From: Mayfieldus profundus
GTDB taxonomy: Bacteria; Actinomycetota; Thermoleophilia; Solirubrobacterales; 70-9
DNA length: 64,000 nt
Direction: 5' to 3'
NCBI GenBank assembly: GCA_038040325.1
Contig: JBBPIM010000001.1
Location: forward strand, 66,650-130,649
The notes under the pieces were generated by a model. It was not told the DNA's origin. It searched no databases and worked only from the letters and a program-made list of their open reading frames with translations. Of this stretch, positions 43,474-52,444 are shown one piece after another. Both the position numbers and the translations under genes were made by a program. Numbering within the stretch: position 1 is the stretch's first letter; each line of letters starts with the position of its first letter.

Positions 43474-44022
43474 TCACTCGCCCTCCGCCCGCAGCGGCGT
43501 ACGTTCGACCGGCTCGGCCAGCAGCATCTCCTTGGTGAAGATCAGGTCGGAGCGGTTGTAGTCCGACAACTCGTAGTCGTGGCCCATCGTGATCGCGTCG
43601 AACGGGCAGGCGATCTCGCAGTAGCCGCAGAAGATGCAGCGGCTGAGGTTGATCTCGTAGACCGAGGCGTAGCGCTCGCCGGCCGAGACGCGCTCGTCGG
43701 GGTCGTTCTCGGCGGCCACCACTCGGATGCAGTCGGCCGGACAGGCGGCCGCGCAGAGCGAGCAGCCGACGCACTTCTCCAGTCCCGTGTCCTCGAAGCG
43801 ATGCAGCTTGTGCCGGCCCCGGAAGCGCGGATAGACCGGGGTCTTCTCCTCCGGGTACTGGATCGTGACCGGCCCCTCGACGATGCGCGAGAGGGTCGTC
43901 TTCAGTCCGCGCAGGGTCTCGCCGAAGGCACGGTAGGCGCCGCCCAGCCCGCCGGGCTCGGGGCCGCGCTGGACGGCGATCACGTCCTCGGCGTCCTTCA
44001 GGTACGGGAACTGCTCGCTCAA
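43474..44022 (-). CDS. nuoI: NADH-quinone oxidoreductase subunit I
   Basis: 182 residues from TTG 44022, which overlaps the nuoH stop as TTGA. Two [4Fe-4S] motifs, CVGCSLCAAACPADCI and CIFCGYCEIACPFDAI, carry clusters N6a and N6b between NuoG and NuoB. The N-terminal amphipathic part (YRAFGETLRGLKTTL) contacts the membrane. Confidence 0.96.
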   Translation of the reverse strand: MSEQFPYLKDAEDVIAVQRGPEPGGLGGAYRAFGETLRGLKTTLSRIVEGPVTIQYPEEKTPVYPRFRGRHKLHRFEDTGLEKCVGCSLCAAACPADCIRVVAAENDPDERVSAGERYASVYEINLSRCIFCGYCEIACPFDAITMGHDYELSDYNRSDLIFTKEMLLAEPVERTPLRAEGE

Positions 44023-45020
44023 AGGACCACCACCAGAACCGCCGTGACGAGAACGTTGAGCGTCGCCAGCGGCAGCAGCACCTTCCACCCGAGGCCCATC
44101 AGCTGGTCGTAGCGAAGCCGCGGCAGGGTCGCGCGCACCCAGATGAAGAAGAGGATCAGCACGAACATCTTCGCCGACATCCAGATCGGGTCCAGCCAGC
44201 CCGGCCCCGGCCCCATCCAGCCGCCGAGGAACATCGCCGCGGCGATGCCCGACACCACCACCAGCTCCATGTACTCGACCAGCAGGAAGGTGCCGAAGCG
44301 CATTCCGCCGTACTCGGTCATGTAGCCCTGGACCAGCTCGGCGTCGGCCTCGGGGAGGTCGAAGGGGGCGCGGTTGGTCTCGGCGAAGCCGGCGACCATG
44401 AAGATCAGAAAGCCGACCAGCTGCGGGACGATGAACCAGACCTCGTCCTGCTGGCGGACGATGTCCACCAGCGACAGCGAGCCGGCCATCATGATCACTC
44501 CCAGCAGCGCCAGCCCCATCGAGACCTCGTAGGAGATCAGCTGCGCGGCGGAGCGCATCGCGCCGAGGAAGCTGTACTTCGACCCCGACGCCCAGCCTCC
44601 GAGCAGCAGCCCGTAGAACGCGATCGCGCCCACCGCGAAGAAGTAGAGGATCCCGATCGAGACGTCGATCCCGTAGAAGCCGACGCCGTCCTTGACGTCC
44701 CCGAAGGGGATGATCGCCAGCGCCAGCACCCCCGACAGCACCACCAGGATCGGGCCGAGCACGAACAGGGTGGGGATCGCGTTCCGCGGTCGGAACGCCT
44801 CCTTGCCGAGCAGCTTGCCGACGTCGGCCAGCGGCTGCAGGATCCCGAACGGCCCCACCCGGTTGGGGCCGTAGCGGTTCTGGAAGCGGCCGATCAGCTT
44901 GCGCTCGAGCACGGTCATCAGCGGCAGCACCATGAACACGGCGAGGAAGATCACAAGGGACTTGGCGACGAGGATCCAGGTGGCTTCGGCCATCGAGGTG
45001 TCGGCGAGCGGAAGCGTCAC
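44019..45020 (-). CDS. nuoH: NADH-quinone oxidoreductase subunit H
   Basis: 333 residues from GTG 45020 (GTGA overlap with nuoG); ATG 44993 is an alternative start. Eight helices; VLERKLIGRFQNRYGPNRVGPFG is the conserved loop at the quinone chamber, and GFAETNRAPFDLPEADAELVQGY carries the acidic residues of the E-channel. Forms the quinone-binding tunnel entrance. Confidence 0.96.
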   Translation of the reverse strand: MTLPLADTSMAEATWILVAKSLVIFLAVFMVLPLMTVLERKLIGRFQNRYGPNRVGPFGILQPLADVGKLLGKEAFRPRNAIPTLFVLGPILVVLSGVLALAIIPFGDVKDGVGFYGIDVSIGILYFFAVGAIAFYGLLLGGWASGSKYSFLGAMRSAAQLISYEVSMGLALLGVIMMAGSLSLVDIVRQQDEVWFIVPQLVGFLIFMVAGFAETNRAPFDLPEADAELVQGYMTEYGGMRFGTFLLVEYMELVVVSGIAAAMFLGGWMGPGPGWLDPIWMSAKMFVLILFFIWVRATLPRLRYDQLMGLGWKVLLPLATLNVLVTAVLVVVL

Positions 45021-47530
45021 GTCGTGGCCTCTCGTTGCTCGTTGCTCGTTGCTCGTTGCTCGACCGTCACTTCGGGAGTCGCGCCGTTGAGCAGGGCATT
45101 TGCGTTGTTCTCGGCCGTTCCCTCGATCAAGAAGCAGGCGCCCTCGCGCATCCGCTCGCGGATCGCGACCCTCGCCTCCAAGCTGGCCCCGTTGGCGCGG
45201 ACCGTGACCGGGTCGCCGTCGGCGAGGCCGAGCCGCTCCGCGTCGGCGAGGGAAAGCTCGACCCGCTGGGTGGGGGCGAGGAAGCGCAGCGCCGGGTTCA
45301 GCTCCGTGACGGGCCCCGCCCAGAGGTCGCGGTAGGTGCCGAGCAGCAGTCTGTTGCCGCCGGGGCCACCTTCTCGGGTAGAGGTGTCGGGCGCATCGTC
45401 GTCGAGGGGGGTCATGACGTAGCGGGCGCCCTCCGACAAACCCTCGAAGGCGGCCCCGGCGCCAGGCCGATCCTGCCAACGGATTCCGCGGCCGCCGATC
45501 TCCTCGGCGCTGATGCCGCCGTAGATCGGTGCGGCCTCGGCCAGAGCGGCAAGCACGTCGGGAACCGAGCCAAGTCCGGTCTCGTCGCCCAGCGCGGCTG
45601 CCAGCTCGCAGAGCACCTGCCAGCCGGGCCGCACCTCGCCCGGGTCCATCACGCTGGGCCGCGCCCGCTGCAGGCGACCGTCGGGATGGGTCACCGAGCC
45701 CTCCTTCTCCGCGTGGCTCTGGAGCGGCAGCACGACGTCGGCCTGTGCGGCGGCAGAGTCCTCGAACATCGCGAAGGCGAGCACGAAGTCGGCGGCCCGC
45801 AGCGCCCGATCCCAGCCGGCCGAGTCCGGGTGGTCGCGCACCGGGTCGGCGCCGAACAGGACCAGCGCCGTCAGCTGCTCGTACTCCAGCGCCGCCCGGA
45901 TCCGCTCCGAGTCCCTGCCGGCTGCGGTCTCAGCGAATCCCGGCCCCGCGTATGGGACGCAGCCCACCTCGCGCAACCCGCGGCCGTTGGCCGTCTCCGG
46001 CACCCCCAACAGGCCCACGCCCTCGGTCTCCGCGATACCGAGTCCGCTGGCGAGGGTGATCAGCGAGTCGACGGCCTCGTCGCCCGCCTCGCCGCGCGCG
46101 ATCCGCTCACCCCAGACGATCACGACCCGCTCGGCGCCTCGCAGCAACCCGGCGATCTCTCCGATGCCCGCCGGCGAGCCTTCGCCCTCGCGTTCCGCCG
46201 CGCAGGCGGCGTTGAGCTCGGCGAGGAACGCAGCAGCGCCGCCGGGTGCGTAGCGGGCGACCGCGGTGGCGCCGCCGTCGAGCGCGGTTGGGCGCTCGCT
46301 CGCGACGGCCAGGCTTGCGCCATTGCGGCGCACCGCCTTGCGGATGCGCAGGTCGAGGATCGGCGAGGAATGGAGGGGATCGGTGCCGAGCACCAGGATC
46401 GCCCCGGCCTCGTCGAGGTCCGGCACGGCAGCGGAGAGCTCGGGGCGCGAGAGCTCGATCGCGCGATCGCGGCCGACCCCTCCCCCCGGCCGCGAGTCGA
46501 TGTCGGGCGACCCAAGGGCGTCGCGGAGAATGCGTTGCACGAGGTAGCCCTCCTCGTTGGACGCGTCGCCGACAATCGCGGCGCTCGACCGGCCGGCCTC
46601 GCGAAGCCCCGCCGCGGCCCGATCGATCGCCTCGGACCAGGTCGCCTCCCGCAGGCCGCCGCCCTCGCGCACCATCGGCGCGGTGATGCGCCGCTCCGAC
46701 TCGAGCATCTCGAACGCGTAGCGCCCCTTGTCGCAGAGCCAGCCGTCGTCGACCGCCGCGTTGTCGCGGGCCAGCACGCGCTTGACCCGCTCGTCGCGCA
46801 CCGTAAAGCTGACGTTGCACTGGCTCGGGCAGAGCGTGCAGACAGACCCCGCCTGCTCGATCTCCCAGGGCCGGGCCCGGAAGCGGTAGGTGTAGTTGGT
46901 CAGCGCCCCGACCGGGCAGAGGTCGGTGATGTTGCCGTGGAAGGGGGCGATGTAGGGGCGGTCGTCGAATGTGCCGACGTAGCTGGCGTCGCCGCGGTCC
47001 AGCAGCTGCAGCTGGGAATCCTCCGCGACTTCCTGGCTGAACCGCACGCAGCGGTAGCAGAGAATGCAGCGCTCACGGTCGATCGCGACCAGGGGCGAGA
47101 GCGGCAGCGGCTTTTGGAAGTGCCGCTTGGGATCGGTGAAGCGGCTTCGTCCCGGGCCCCAGCCCATCGCGATGTCCTGCAGCGGGCACTCGCCGCCCTT
47201 GTCGCAGACGGGGCAGTCGAGCGGGTGGTTGACGAGCAGGAACTCGACCACGGCGCTCTGTGCCTCTTTCACCTGGTCGGTGCGCGAGTAGACGACCATC
47301 CCGTCGCGCACCGGGGTCGAGCAGGCGGTCTGCAATTTCGGGGTTCCCTCGATCTCGACCAGGCACATGCGGCAGGCACCGACCGGCTCGCCGAGCTTGG
47401 GCTCGTAACAGAAGACCGGGATCTCGACGTCGCCGTGCTTGGCGGCGTCGACCAGCATCATCCCTTCGGGGGCCGTGACCTCGCGGCCGTCGACGATGAG
47501 TGTGACCTCGCGCTGGGGCTTGGGGCTCAT
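45017..47530 (-). CDS. nuoG: NADH-quinone oxidoreductase subunit G
   Basis: 837 residues, ATG overlapping the nuoF stop. The N-terminal ferredoxin domain binds a [2Fe-2S] (CYEPKLGEPVGACRMCLVE), the next region a His-Cys3 cluster (HPLDCPVCDKGGECPLQD) and a [4Fe-4S] cluster (CILCYRCVRFSQE), then CTLCPSQC...DDGWLCDKG and a molybdopterin-oxidoreductase-like C-terminal region. The last residues, VEQRATSNEQREATT, are coded by a heptamer array and are unlike other NuoG tails. Confidence 0.96.
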   Translation of the reverse strand: MSPKPQREVTLIVDGREVTAPEGMMLVDAAKHGDVEIPVFCYEPKLGEPVGACRMCLVEIEGTPKLQTACSTPVRDGMVVYSRTDQVKEAQSAVVEFLLVNHPLDCPVCDKGGECPLQDIAMGWGPGRSRFTDPKRHFQKPLPLSPLVAIDRERCILCYRCVRFSQEVAEDSQLQLLDRGDASYVGTFDDRPYIAPFHGNITDLCPVGALTNYTYRFRARPWEIEQAGSVCTLCPSQCNVSFTVRDERVKRVLARDNAAVDDGWLCDKGRYAFEMLESERRITAPMVREGGGLREATWSEAIDRAAAGLREAGRSSAAIVGDASNEEGYLVQRILRDALGSPDIDSRPGGGVGRDRAIELSRPELSAAVPDLDEAGAILVLGTDPLHSSPILDLRIRKAVRRNGASLAVASERPTALDGGATAVARYAPGGAAAFLAELNAACAAEREGEGSPAGIGEIAGLLRGAERVVIVWGERIARGEAGDEAVDSLITLASGLGIAETEGVGLLGVPETANGRGLREVGCVPYAGPGFAETAAGRDSERIRAALEYEQLTALVLFGADPVRDHPDSAGWDRALRAADFVLAFAMFEDSAAAQADVVLPLQSHAEKEGSVTHPDGRLQRARPSVMDPGEVRPGWQVLCELAAALGDETGLGSVPDVLAALAEAAPIYGGISAEEIGGRGIRWQDRPGAGAAFEGLSEGARYVMTPLDDDAPDTSTREGGPGGNRLLLGTYRDLWAGPVTELNPALRFLAPTQRVELSLADAERLGLADGDPVTVRANGASLEARVAIRERMREGACFLIEGTAENNANALLNGATPEVTVEQRATSNEQREATT
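45031..45063 (-). repeat. Heptanucleotide array at the 3' end of nuoG
   Basis: Four CGTTGCT units in tandem on the plus strand (AGCAACG on the coding strand). They encode the NEQRATS-type tail of NuoG and end about 10 nt before the nuoH GTG. Confidence 0.8.
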
Positions 47531-48828
47531 CGGGCGCCCGTCCCAGCGAGACCCGCCGCCCCCGGACGCGAGAGCGAGGAGGCGGCGGAAATTGTGGCCT
47601 CGAACTCGTCGCGGAACTTGCGCACCATCGAGGCCACCGGCATCGCCATCGAGTCCCCGAGCACGCAGAGGCAGTGGCCGATGATGTTCTCCTGGACTGA
47701 GGAGATGATGTCGAGGTCAATCGGGGTCGCCTCACCGCGCACGACCCGCTCCAGCATCTTCACCGTCCAGTTGGTCCCCTCCCGGCAGGGGGTGCACTTG
47801 CCGCACGACTCGTGGTGGTAGAAGCGCGCCGTGCGCAGCGCCATGTGCGGTATCGACACGCGGTCGTCGGCGACGATGATCGAGCCGGACCCCAGCATCG
47901 AGCCCGCGTCGCCCATCGCCTCGAAGCTGTAGGGCAGGTCGAGATCCTCCGCTGTCAGCACCGGCGACGAGGAGCCGCCGGGATAAAAGGCCTTCACCTC
48001 GTGGCCGTCCTCGGGCCCGCCGGCGAGGTCGTAGATCAGCTCGCGCGTGGGGATGCCCAGCTCGACCTCGTAGTTGCCGGGCCGCTGCACGCAGCCGGAC
48101 ACCGAGACGACCTTGGTGCCCGGCGACTGCTCGGTGCCGAACGACTTGAACCAGTCGGAGCCGTTGGCGACGATGTGGGGGACGTTGGAGAGCGTCTCCA
48201 CGTTGTTGATCAGGGTCGGGCCGCCGTAGAGCCCCTGCACCGCGGGGAACGGGGGCTTGAGACGCGGGTTTCCTCGCTTTCCCTCCAGCGCGTCGAGCAG
48301 GGCCGTCTCCTCACCGCAGATGTAGGCGCCGGCCCCGCGGTGCACGACCAGCTCGAGGTTGAAGTGGCTGCCGAGCACGTTCTCGCCGAGATAGCCCGCC
48401 TCGTATGCCTCTGCGACGGCGGCGTCGAGGATGTCGCCCTGCAGGTCGTATTCGCCGCGGATGAAGATGAAGGAACGGGTGGTGCCCGCTGCCAGCGCCG
48501 CGATCGCGATCCCCTCGATCAGCTGGTGCGGGTTCTTCTGCATCAGCTCGCGGTCCTTGAATGCCCCGGGCTCGGACTCGTCGGCGTTGCAGCACAGGTA
48601 CTTGTCCATGTCGCCGCGCGGCAGGAACGAAGCCTTCTTGCCCATCGAGAATCCGGCCCCGCCGCGCCCGCGCAGGCCGGAGCTCTCCAGCTCCACCAAG
48701 ACCTCTTCGGGCTCCAGCTCGCGGTAGGCGCGCTCCAGGGTCCGGTAGCCGCCGAGCTTCTTGTAGACGTCGATGGTGTTCAGACCCGGTTCGTCGATGT
48801 GGCGGAAAAGGAGACGGGTCTCAGGCAT
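47527..48828 (-). CDS. nuoF: NADH-quinone oxidoreductase subunit F
   Basis: 433 residues from ATG 48828, which overlaps the nuoE stop by 8 bp (ATGCCTGA). FMN/NADH site: SGLRGRGGAGFSMGKKASF and CNADESEPGAFKDR; NADH-binding GAGAYICGEETALLDALEG; cluster N3 ligands ESCGKCTPCREG plus a distal Cys (GHCLCVLGD). The NADH-oxidising head of complex I. Start supported by the family opening PETRLLFRHIDEPG. Confidence 0.97.
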   Translation of the reverse strand: MPETRLLFRHIDEPGLNTIDVYKKLGGYRTLERAYRELEPEEVLVELESSGLRGRGGAGFSMGKKASFLPRGDMDKYLCCNADESEPGAFKDRELMQKNPHQLIEGIAIAALAAGTTRSFIFIRGEYDLQGDILDAAVAEAYEAGYLGENVLGSHFNLELVVHRGAGAYICGEETALLDALEGKRGNPRLKPPFPAVQGLYGGPTLINNVETLSNVPHIVANGSDWFKSFGTEQSPGTKVVSVSGCVQRPGNYEVELGIPTRELIYDLAGGPEDGHEVKAFYPGGSSSPVLTAEDLDLPYSFEAMGDAGSMLGSGSIIVADDRVSIPHMALRTARFYHHESCGKCTPCREGTNWTVKMLERVVRGEATPIDLDIISSVQENIIGHCLCVLGDSMAMPVASMVRKFRDEFEATISAASSLSRPGAAGLAGTGAR

Positions 48829-49549
48829 TCGAGCCGTTCCTCGTTGCTCGTTCCTCGTTACTCGTCTCTGTGGCAGCGACCCGCTCGTCAGGATCGGGCT
48901 CCGGGCCGCCCGCCGTGGCCCGCTTCTCCAGCGCCTTGTCGAGCAGCAAGTCGGCACCGTCGCGGAGCTGCTCCATCGCGGTCGCTGCGTCGGCCGGCTC
49001 CAGCGGGCCGAAGTAGCGCTCGTCGATCGAGGCCATCGGGGCAAGCTCGCAGGCGCCGAGACATTCGAAGCCGCTGACGAAGGTCTCGCCGTCGGCGGAG
49101 ACGGCGCCGCCGTGACCCGCCGCCTCGCTCTCGCAGCCGGCCGCCTCGCAGAAGGCGTCGAGCAGCTCGTCGCCGCCCCGCATCCAGCAGGAGATGTTGG
49201 TGCAGACCAGCACGCGGTTGCGGCCGGCCGGCTGCGTGTGCAGCAAGTCGTAGAAGCTCGCCACCGACTCCAGGTAGGCCGGCGTGACCGTCATCACGGC
49301 GGCGGCCTGGCGGATCCCGGCGGGGGTGCACCAGCCGTAGCGCCGCTGCACCGCCCACAGTGCCGGGATCGAGGCCGAGTGCCGGTCGGGATAGCGCGAC
49401 ATCAGCAGCACGACCTCCTCGCGCAGCTCGTCGGGGCAGTCGACCTCGTGAAGCTCGGGGATCTCCTCGGCGGGCCGGTCGGGTTCGCGCCCGGTGGTCA
49501 GCGCCGGATCAACCGGCAAAGAACCAACCGGCGGCTGCTCCACGCTCAT
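48821..49549 (-). CDS. nuoE: NADH-quinone oxidoreductase subunit E
   Basis: 242 residues, ATG overlapping the nuoD stop (ATGA). Thioredoxin-like [2Fe-2S] protein (cluster N1a): ligands in VCTNISCWMRGG and ECLGACELAPM. The C-terminus is extended by about 25 residues, the last of which (ETSNEERATRNGSNA) come from a heptamer array shared with other loci. The Pro-rich N-terminus is a lineage-specific addition. Confidence 0.95.
   Translation of the reverse strand: MSVEQPPVGSLPVDPALTTGREPDRPAEEIPELHEVDCPDELREEVVLLMSRYPDRHSASIPALWAVQRRYGWCTPAGIRQAAAVMTVTPAYLESVASFYDLLHTQPAGRNRVLVCTNISCWMRGGDELLDAFCEAAGCESEAAGHGGAVSADGETFVSGFECLGACELAPMASIDERYFGPLEPADAATAMEQLRDGADLLLDKALEKRATAGGPEPDPDERVAATETSNEERATRNGSNA
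48835..48867 (-). repeat. Heptanucleotide array at the 3' end of nuoE
   Basis: Coding strand AGTAACG, AGGAACG, AGCAACG, AGGAACG. It encodes the NEERATR end of NuoE and places GAGGAAC about 10 nt before the nuoF ATG, where a ribosome site is expected. Confidence 0.8.
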
Positions 49550-50754
49550 CGGTCGATACCGCCCAGGATCGGATCCAGCATCGCCAGGTTCTGGATCAGG
49601 TCGGCGAGGTAGCTGCCCACGCACATGTCGCGCAGCGCCTGCAGGTTGACGAACGAGGGGTCGCGGATGTGCACGCGGGCCGGCTTGGCGGAGCCATCCG
49701 CGAGCACGTAACAGCCCAGCTCGCCGCGCGGCCCCTCGATTGCGTAGTAGACCTCGCCCGGCGGGACGCGGAAGCCCTCCGTGACCAGCTTGAAGTGGTG
49801 GATCAGCGCCTCCATCGAGGTGGACAGCTCCGAGCGCGGCGGCAGCACCACCTTGCGGTCGTCGGCGATGTACGGCCCCTCGGGCAGGCCGTCAAGCGCC
49901 TGGCGGACGATCTCCACCGACTCGCGGATCTCGGCCAGGCGCACCCGGTAGCGGTCGTAGCCGTCGCCGACCGTGCCGACCGGGACCTTGAAGTCGAGCT
50001 CCGGGTAGCAGAGGTAGTCGAACGCCTTGCGCAGGTCCCATGGCTCCCCGGCCGCGCGCAGCAGCGGCCCGGTCACTCCCAACTCGAGCAGGCGCTGGCG
50101 GGAGACGACCCCGACCCCCCGCGTGCGGTTCAAAAAGATCTCGTTGCGGTCCAGCAGCGCCTCGTACTGGTCCACCCGGGAGGGCATCTGGTCCAGGAAC
50201 TGCCGCACCTTCGCCTCGAAGCCGCGCGGGATGTCCTCGATCACCCCGCCGACCTGGAAGTAGCGGGTGTGCATCCGCTGCCCCGAGGACATCTCGAACA
50301 GGTCGAGGATCCGGTCGCGCTCGAGGAAGCAGTACCAGAACATCGAGATAGCGCCGAGGTCCAGCGCCGTGGTGCCGAGCCAGACCAGGTGCGAGTGGAT
50401 CCTGTTCAGCTCCATGTGGATCACCCGCAGGTACTTCGCCCGGGGCGGGATCTCCAGCTCCAGCAGCCGCTCGACCGCGCCGCAGAAGGCCTCCATGTTG
50501 AAGAAGTAGGCGAGATAGTCCGCCCGCTCCACGAACGGGATCGCCTTCCAGTAGGACTTGTCCTCGCAGGACTTCTCGATGCCCGTGTGCAGCTGTCCGA
50601 CCACCGGGGTGAGGTCCTTGACGACCTCGCCCTCGAGCTGCACGATCAGGCGCAGCACCCCGTGGGTGGCGGGGTGGTGCGGGCCCATGTTGATCGTCAG
50701 CAGCTCGGACTCGGGCTCGAGGCTCGCGGACGGCGTCGTGTCGAGGGTGCTCAC
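49546..50754 (-). CDS. nuoD: NADH-quinone oxidoreductase subunit D
   Basis: 402 residues from GTG 50754 (GTGA overlap with nuoC). The 49-kDa-type hydrogenase-like subunit at the quinone site: NMGPHHPATHGVLRL (quinone His), YLAYFFNMEAFC and the C-terminal SFVNLQALRDMCVGSYLADLIQNLAMLDPILGGIDR. NuoC and D are separate genes here. Confidence 0.97.
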   Translation of the reverse strand: MSTLDTTPSASLEPESELLTINMGPHHPATHGVLRLIVQLEGEVVKDLTPVVGQLHTGIEKSCEDKSYWKAIPFVERADYLAYFFNMEAFCGAVERLLELEIPPRAKYLRVIHMELNRIHSHLVWLGTTALDLGAISMFWYCFLERDRILDLFEMSSGQRMHTRYFQVGGVIEDIPRGFEAKVRQFLDQMPSRVDQYEALLDRNEIFLNRTRGVGVVSRQRLLELGVTGPLLRAAGEPWDLRKAFDYLCYPELDFKVPVGTVGDGYDRYRVRLAEIRESVEIVRQALDGLPEGPYIADDRKVVLPPRSELSTSMEALIHHFKLVTEGFRVPPGEVYYAIEGPRGELGCYVLADGSAKPARVHIRDPSFVNLQALRDMCVGSYLADLIQNLAMLDPILGGIDR

Positions 50755-51281
50755 TCGTACCACCCCGGCGACTCGGGCTCGTCCTTGGTGAACAGCACCG
50801 GCTCCCCGCCGACCGGGAAGTCGCGCCGCTGCGGCCAGCCCACGTAGTCCTCCGGCATCAGGATCCGCCGCAGGTCGGGGTGACCGCGAAAGACGATCCC
50901 GAAGAAGTCGTAGACCTCGCGCTCCTGGAACTCGGCGGTGGGAAACAGCTCCACGCAGGAGTCGAGCTCCGGAAGCCCGTCGCCGCCAGGGACGGGCAGC
51001 GCCGCCCGCACCCGCAGCCGCTCGACCCGCGGCATGTTGAGCAGCTCGTAGTGGACGCCGAAGCGCGGCTCGGCGGGCAGGTAGTCGGCGCCGTGCAGGC
51101 TGGAGAGGAACCTGTACTCCTGCCCGGGCGTGATCCCCAGCCACAGAAGCACGTCCAGGATCTGCTCGGGGTCGACGATCAGCGCCGCCTGGCCGCGCTC
51201 GAAGCTGGTCTCCAGCACGGCGCCCTCGTGGCGGTCGTTGAGCTGCTGGCGGATCAGCTCGAGGCCGGGAGCGTCAGGCAT
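50751..51281 (-). CDS. nuoC: NADH-quinone oxidoreductase subunit C
   Basis: 176 residues, ATG overlapping nuoB by 8 bp (ATGCCTGA, the same sequence as at nuoE/nuoF). The 30-kDa subunit signature EREVYDFFGIVFRGHPDLRRILMPEDYVGWPQRRDFP is complete. It braces NuoD and NuoI in the peripheral arm. Confidence 0.96.
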   Translation of the reverse strand: MPDAPGLELIRQQLNDRHEGAVLETSFERGQAALIVDPEQILDVLLWLGITPGQEYRFLSSLHGADYLPAEPRFGVHYELLNMPRVERLRVRAALPVPGGDGLPELDSCVELFPTAEFQEREVYDFFGIVFRGHPDLRRILMPEDYVGWPQRRDFPVGGEPVLFTKDEPESPGWYE

Positions 51282-51984
51282 TCGCCAACTCCCGGGCCCG
51301 CTCGTAGGCCTCCGCGGCTTCCGCGCTGGGCGCGCTGGCCGGTCCGCCGCGTGCCCACTCCTCGGTGCCCAGCGCGTTGTAGCGCCGCCGCCAGCCCGGG
51401 TCCGGGTTCCCCTGGATCATCCGCTGCAGCTTGTTGAAGCCGTGCAGCAGCGCCTCCGGTCGCGGTGGGCAGCCGGGGATGTGGACATCCACCGGCATGA
51501 ACTTGTCGGCGCCCTGCACGACGGCGTAGTTGGCGAACATCCCGCCGCTCGAGGAGCAGGCCCCCATCGCGATCGCCCACTTGGGCTCCAGCATCTGGTC
51601 GTAGACGCGGCGGATGACCGGCGCCATCTTGATCGACACCCGGCCGGAGAGAATGATCATGTCGGCCTGGCGGGGGGATGCGCGGAAGGCCTCGGCTCCG
51701 AACCGCGCGATGTCGTAGCGCGAGCTGACCATCGCCATCATCTCGATCGCGCAGCAGGCGAGGCCGAAGGTCAGCGGGAACAGCGAGTTGGCTCGCGCCG
51801 TGTTCAGCGCCCGTTCCAGGGTCGTGGTCATCACCCGCTCGGTGACGTAGCGCTCCAGGTCCTCTCCCTCGAGCTCGCCCCGCAACATGTCCCGCGCCCG
51901 CAGCTGGCGGGCGCGTAGCTCCTCGGGGGTGCCCGGCTGGTCGAGAGGCGACAGAGCGCGGATCTTGCGTCGCTCTATTTCCAA
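51274..51984 (-). CDS. nuoB: NADH-quinone oxidoreductase subunit B
   Basis: 236 residues from TTG 51984, fixed by AAGGAG (51992-51997) 7 nt upstream, overlapping the end of nuoA by 10 bp. Ligands of cluster N2: GLACCAIEMM (adjacent Cys pair), GACSSSGG and HIPGCPPRPEALL. An N-terminal extension of about 60 residues (ALSPLDQPGTPEELRAR...ERVMTTTLERALNTARA) is longer than in E. coli NuoB. Confidence 0.96.
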   Translation of the reverse strand: MEIERRKIRALSPLDQPGTPEELRARQLRARDMLRGELEGEDLERYVTERVMTTTLERALNTARANSLFPLTFGLACCAIEMMAMVSSRYDIARFGAEAFRASPRQADMIILSGRVSIKMAPVIRRVYDQMLEPKWAIAMGACSSSGGMFANYAVVQGADKFMPVDVHIPGCPPRPEALLHGFNKLQRMIQGNPDPGWRRRYNALGTEEWARGGPASAPSAEAAEAYERARELANA

Positions 51985-52364
51985 TCCAGCGCTCCTTTGC
52001 GCCAGACGTAGACGAACGCAACCAGCAGCAGCGCAACGAAGATCAGCACCTCGACGAGCACGAAGACGCTGTCGGCGGCGTTGAGGATCACCCCGACCGG
52101 ATAGAGGAAGACCACCTCTATGTCGAAGAGGATGAACAGCATCGCGATCAGGTAGAAGCTGATCCCGAAGCGAAAGGTGCGCGAGACCTCGGTGGGCAGG
52201 CCGCACTCGTAGGGGTCGGCGCGGACCTTCGTTGCCTCGCCCTTGCCGGGCTTTGCCCCGACCAGGTAATTGAGCGTCGCGAATGCCACTCCCACCACAA
52301 GCCCGAGGCCAGCAAAGACGAGGACTGGAAGGTAGGAGCGGAGCACGAGGAACCCGTTATACAC
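51975..52364 (-). CDS. nuoA: NADH-quinone oxidoreductase subunit A
   Basis: 129 residues, GTG start, three membrane helices; KVRADPYECGLPTEVSRTFRFGISFYLIAMLFILFDIEVVFLYPVGVIL is the family signature with the Cys-containing loop and acidic TM2. First gene of the operon. No convincing ribosome site; the region upstream (52365-52444) is the divergent promoter gap. Confidence 0.95.
   Translation of the reverse strand: MYNGFLVLRSYLPVLVFAGLGLVVGVAFATLNYLVGAKPGKGEATKVRADPYECGLPTEVSRTFRFGISFYLIAMLFILFDIEVVFLYPVGVILNAADSVFVLVEVLIFVALLLVAFVYVWRKGALDWK
51992..51997 (-). promoter_or_regulatory. Ribosome binding site that fixes the TTG start of nuoB
   Basis: AAGGAG on the minus strand, 7 nt before TTG 51984, lying within the last codons of nuoA. 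Confidence 0.75.
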
Positions 52365-52444
52365 CGACTTTGTGGCAGATTGCTACATAGTGCTTTTCCG
52401 CATCAGCAAGCCGATTTCCGACCCCTCCAGACGGATTTCTCGAG

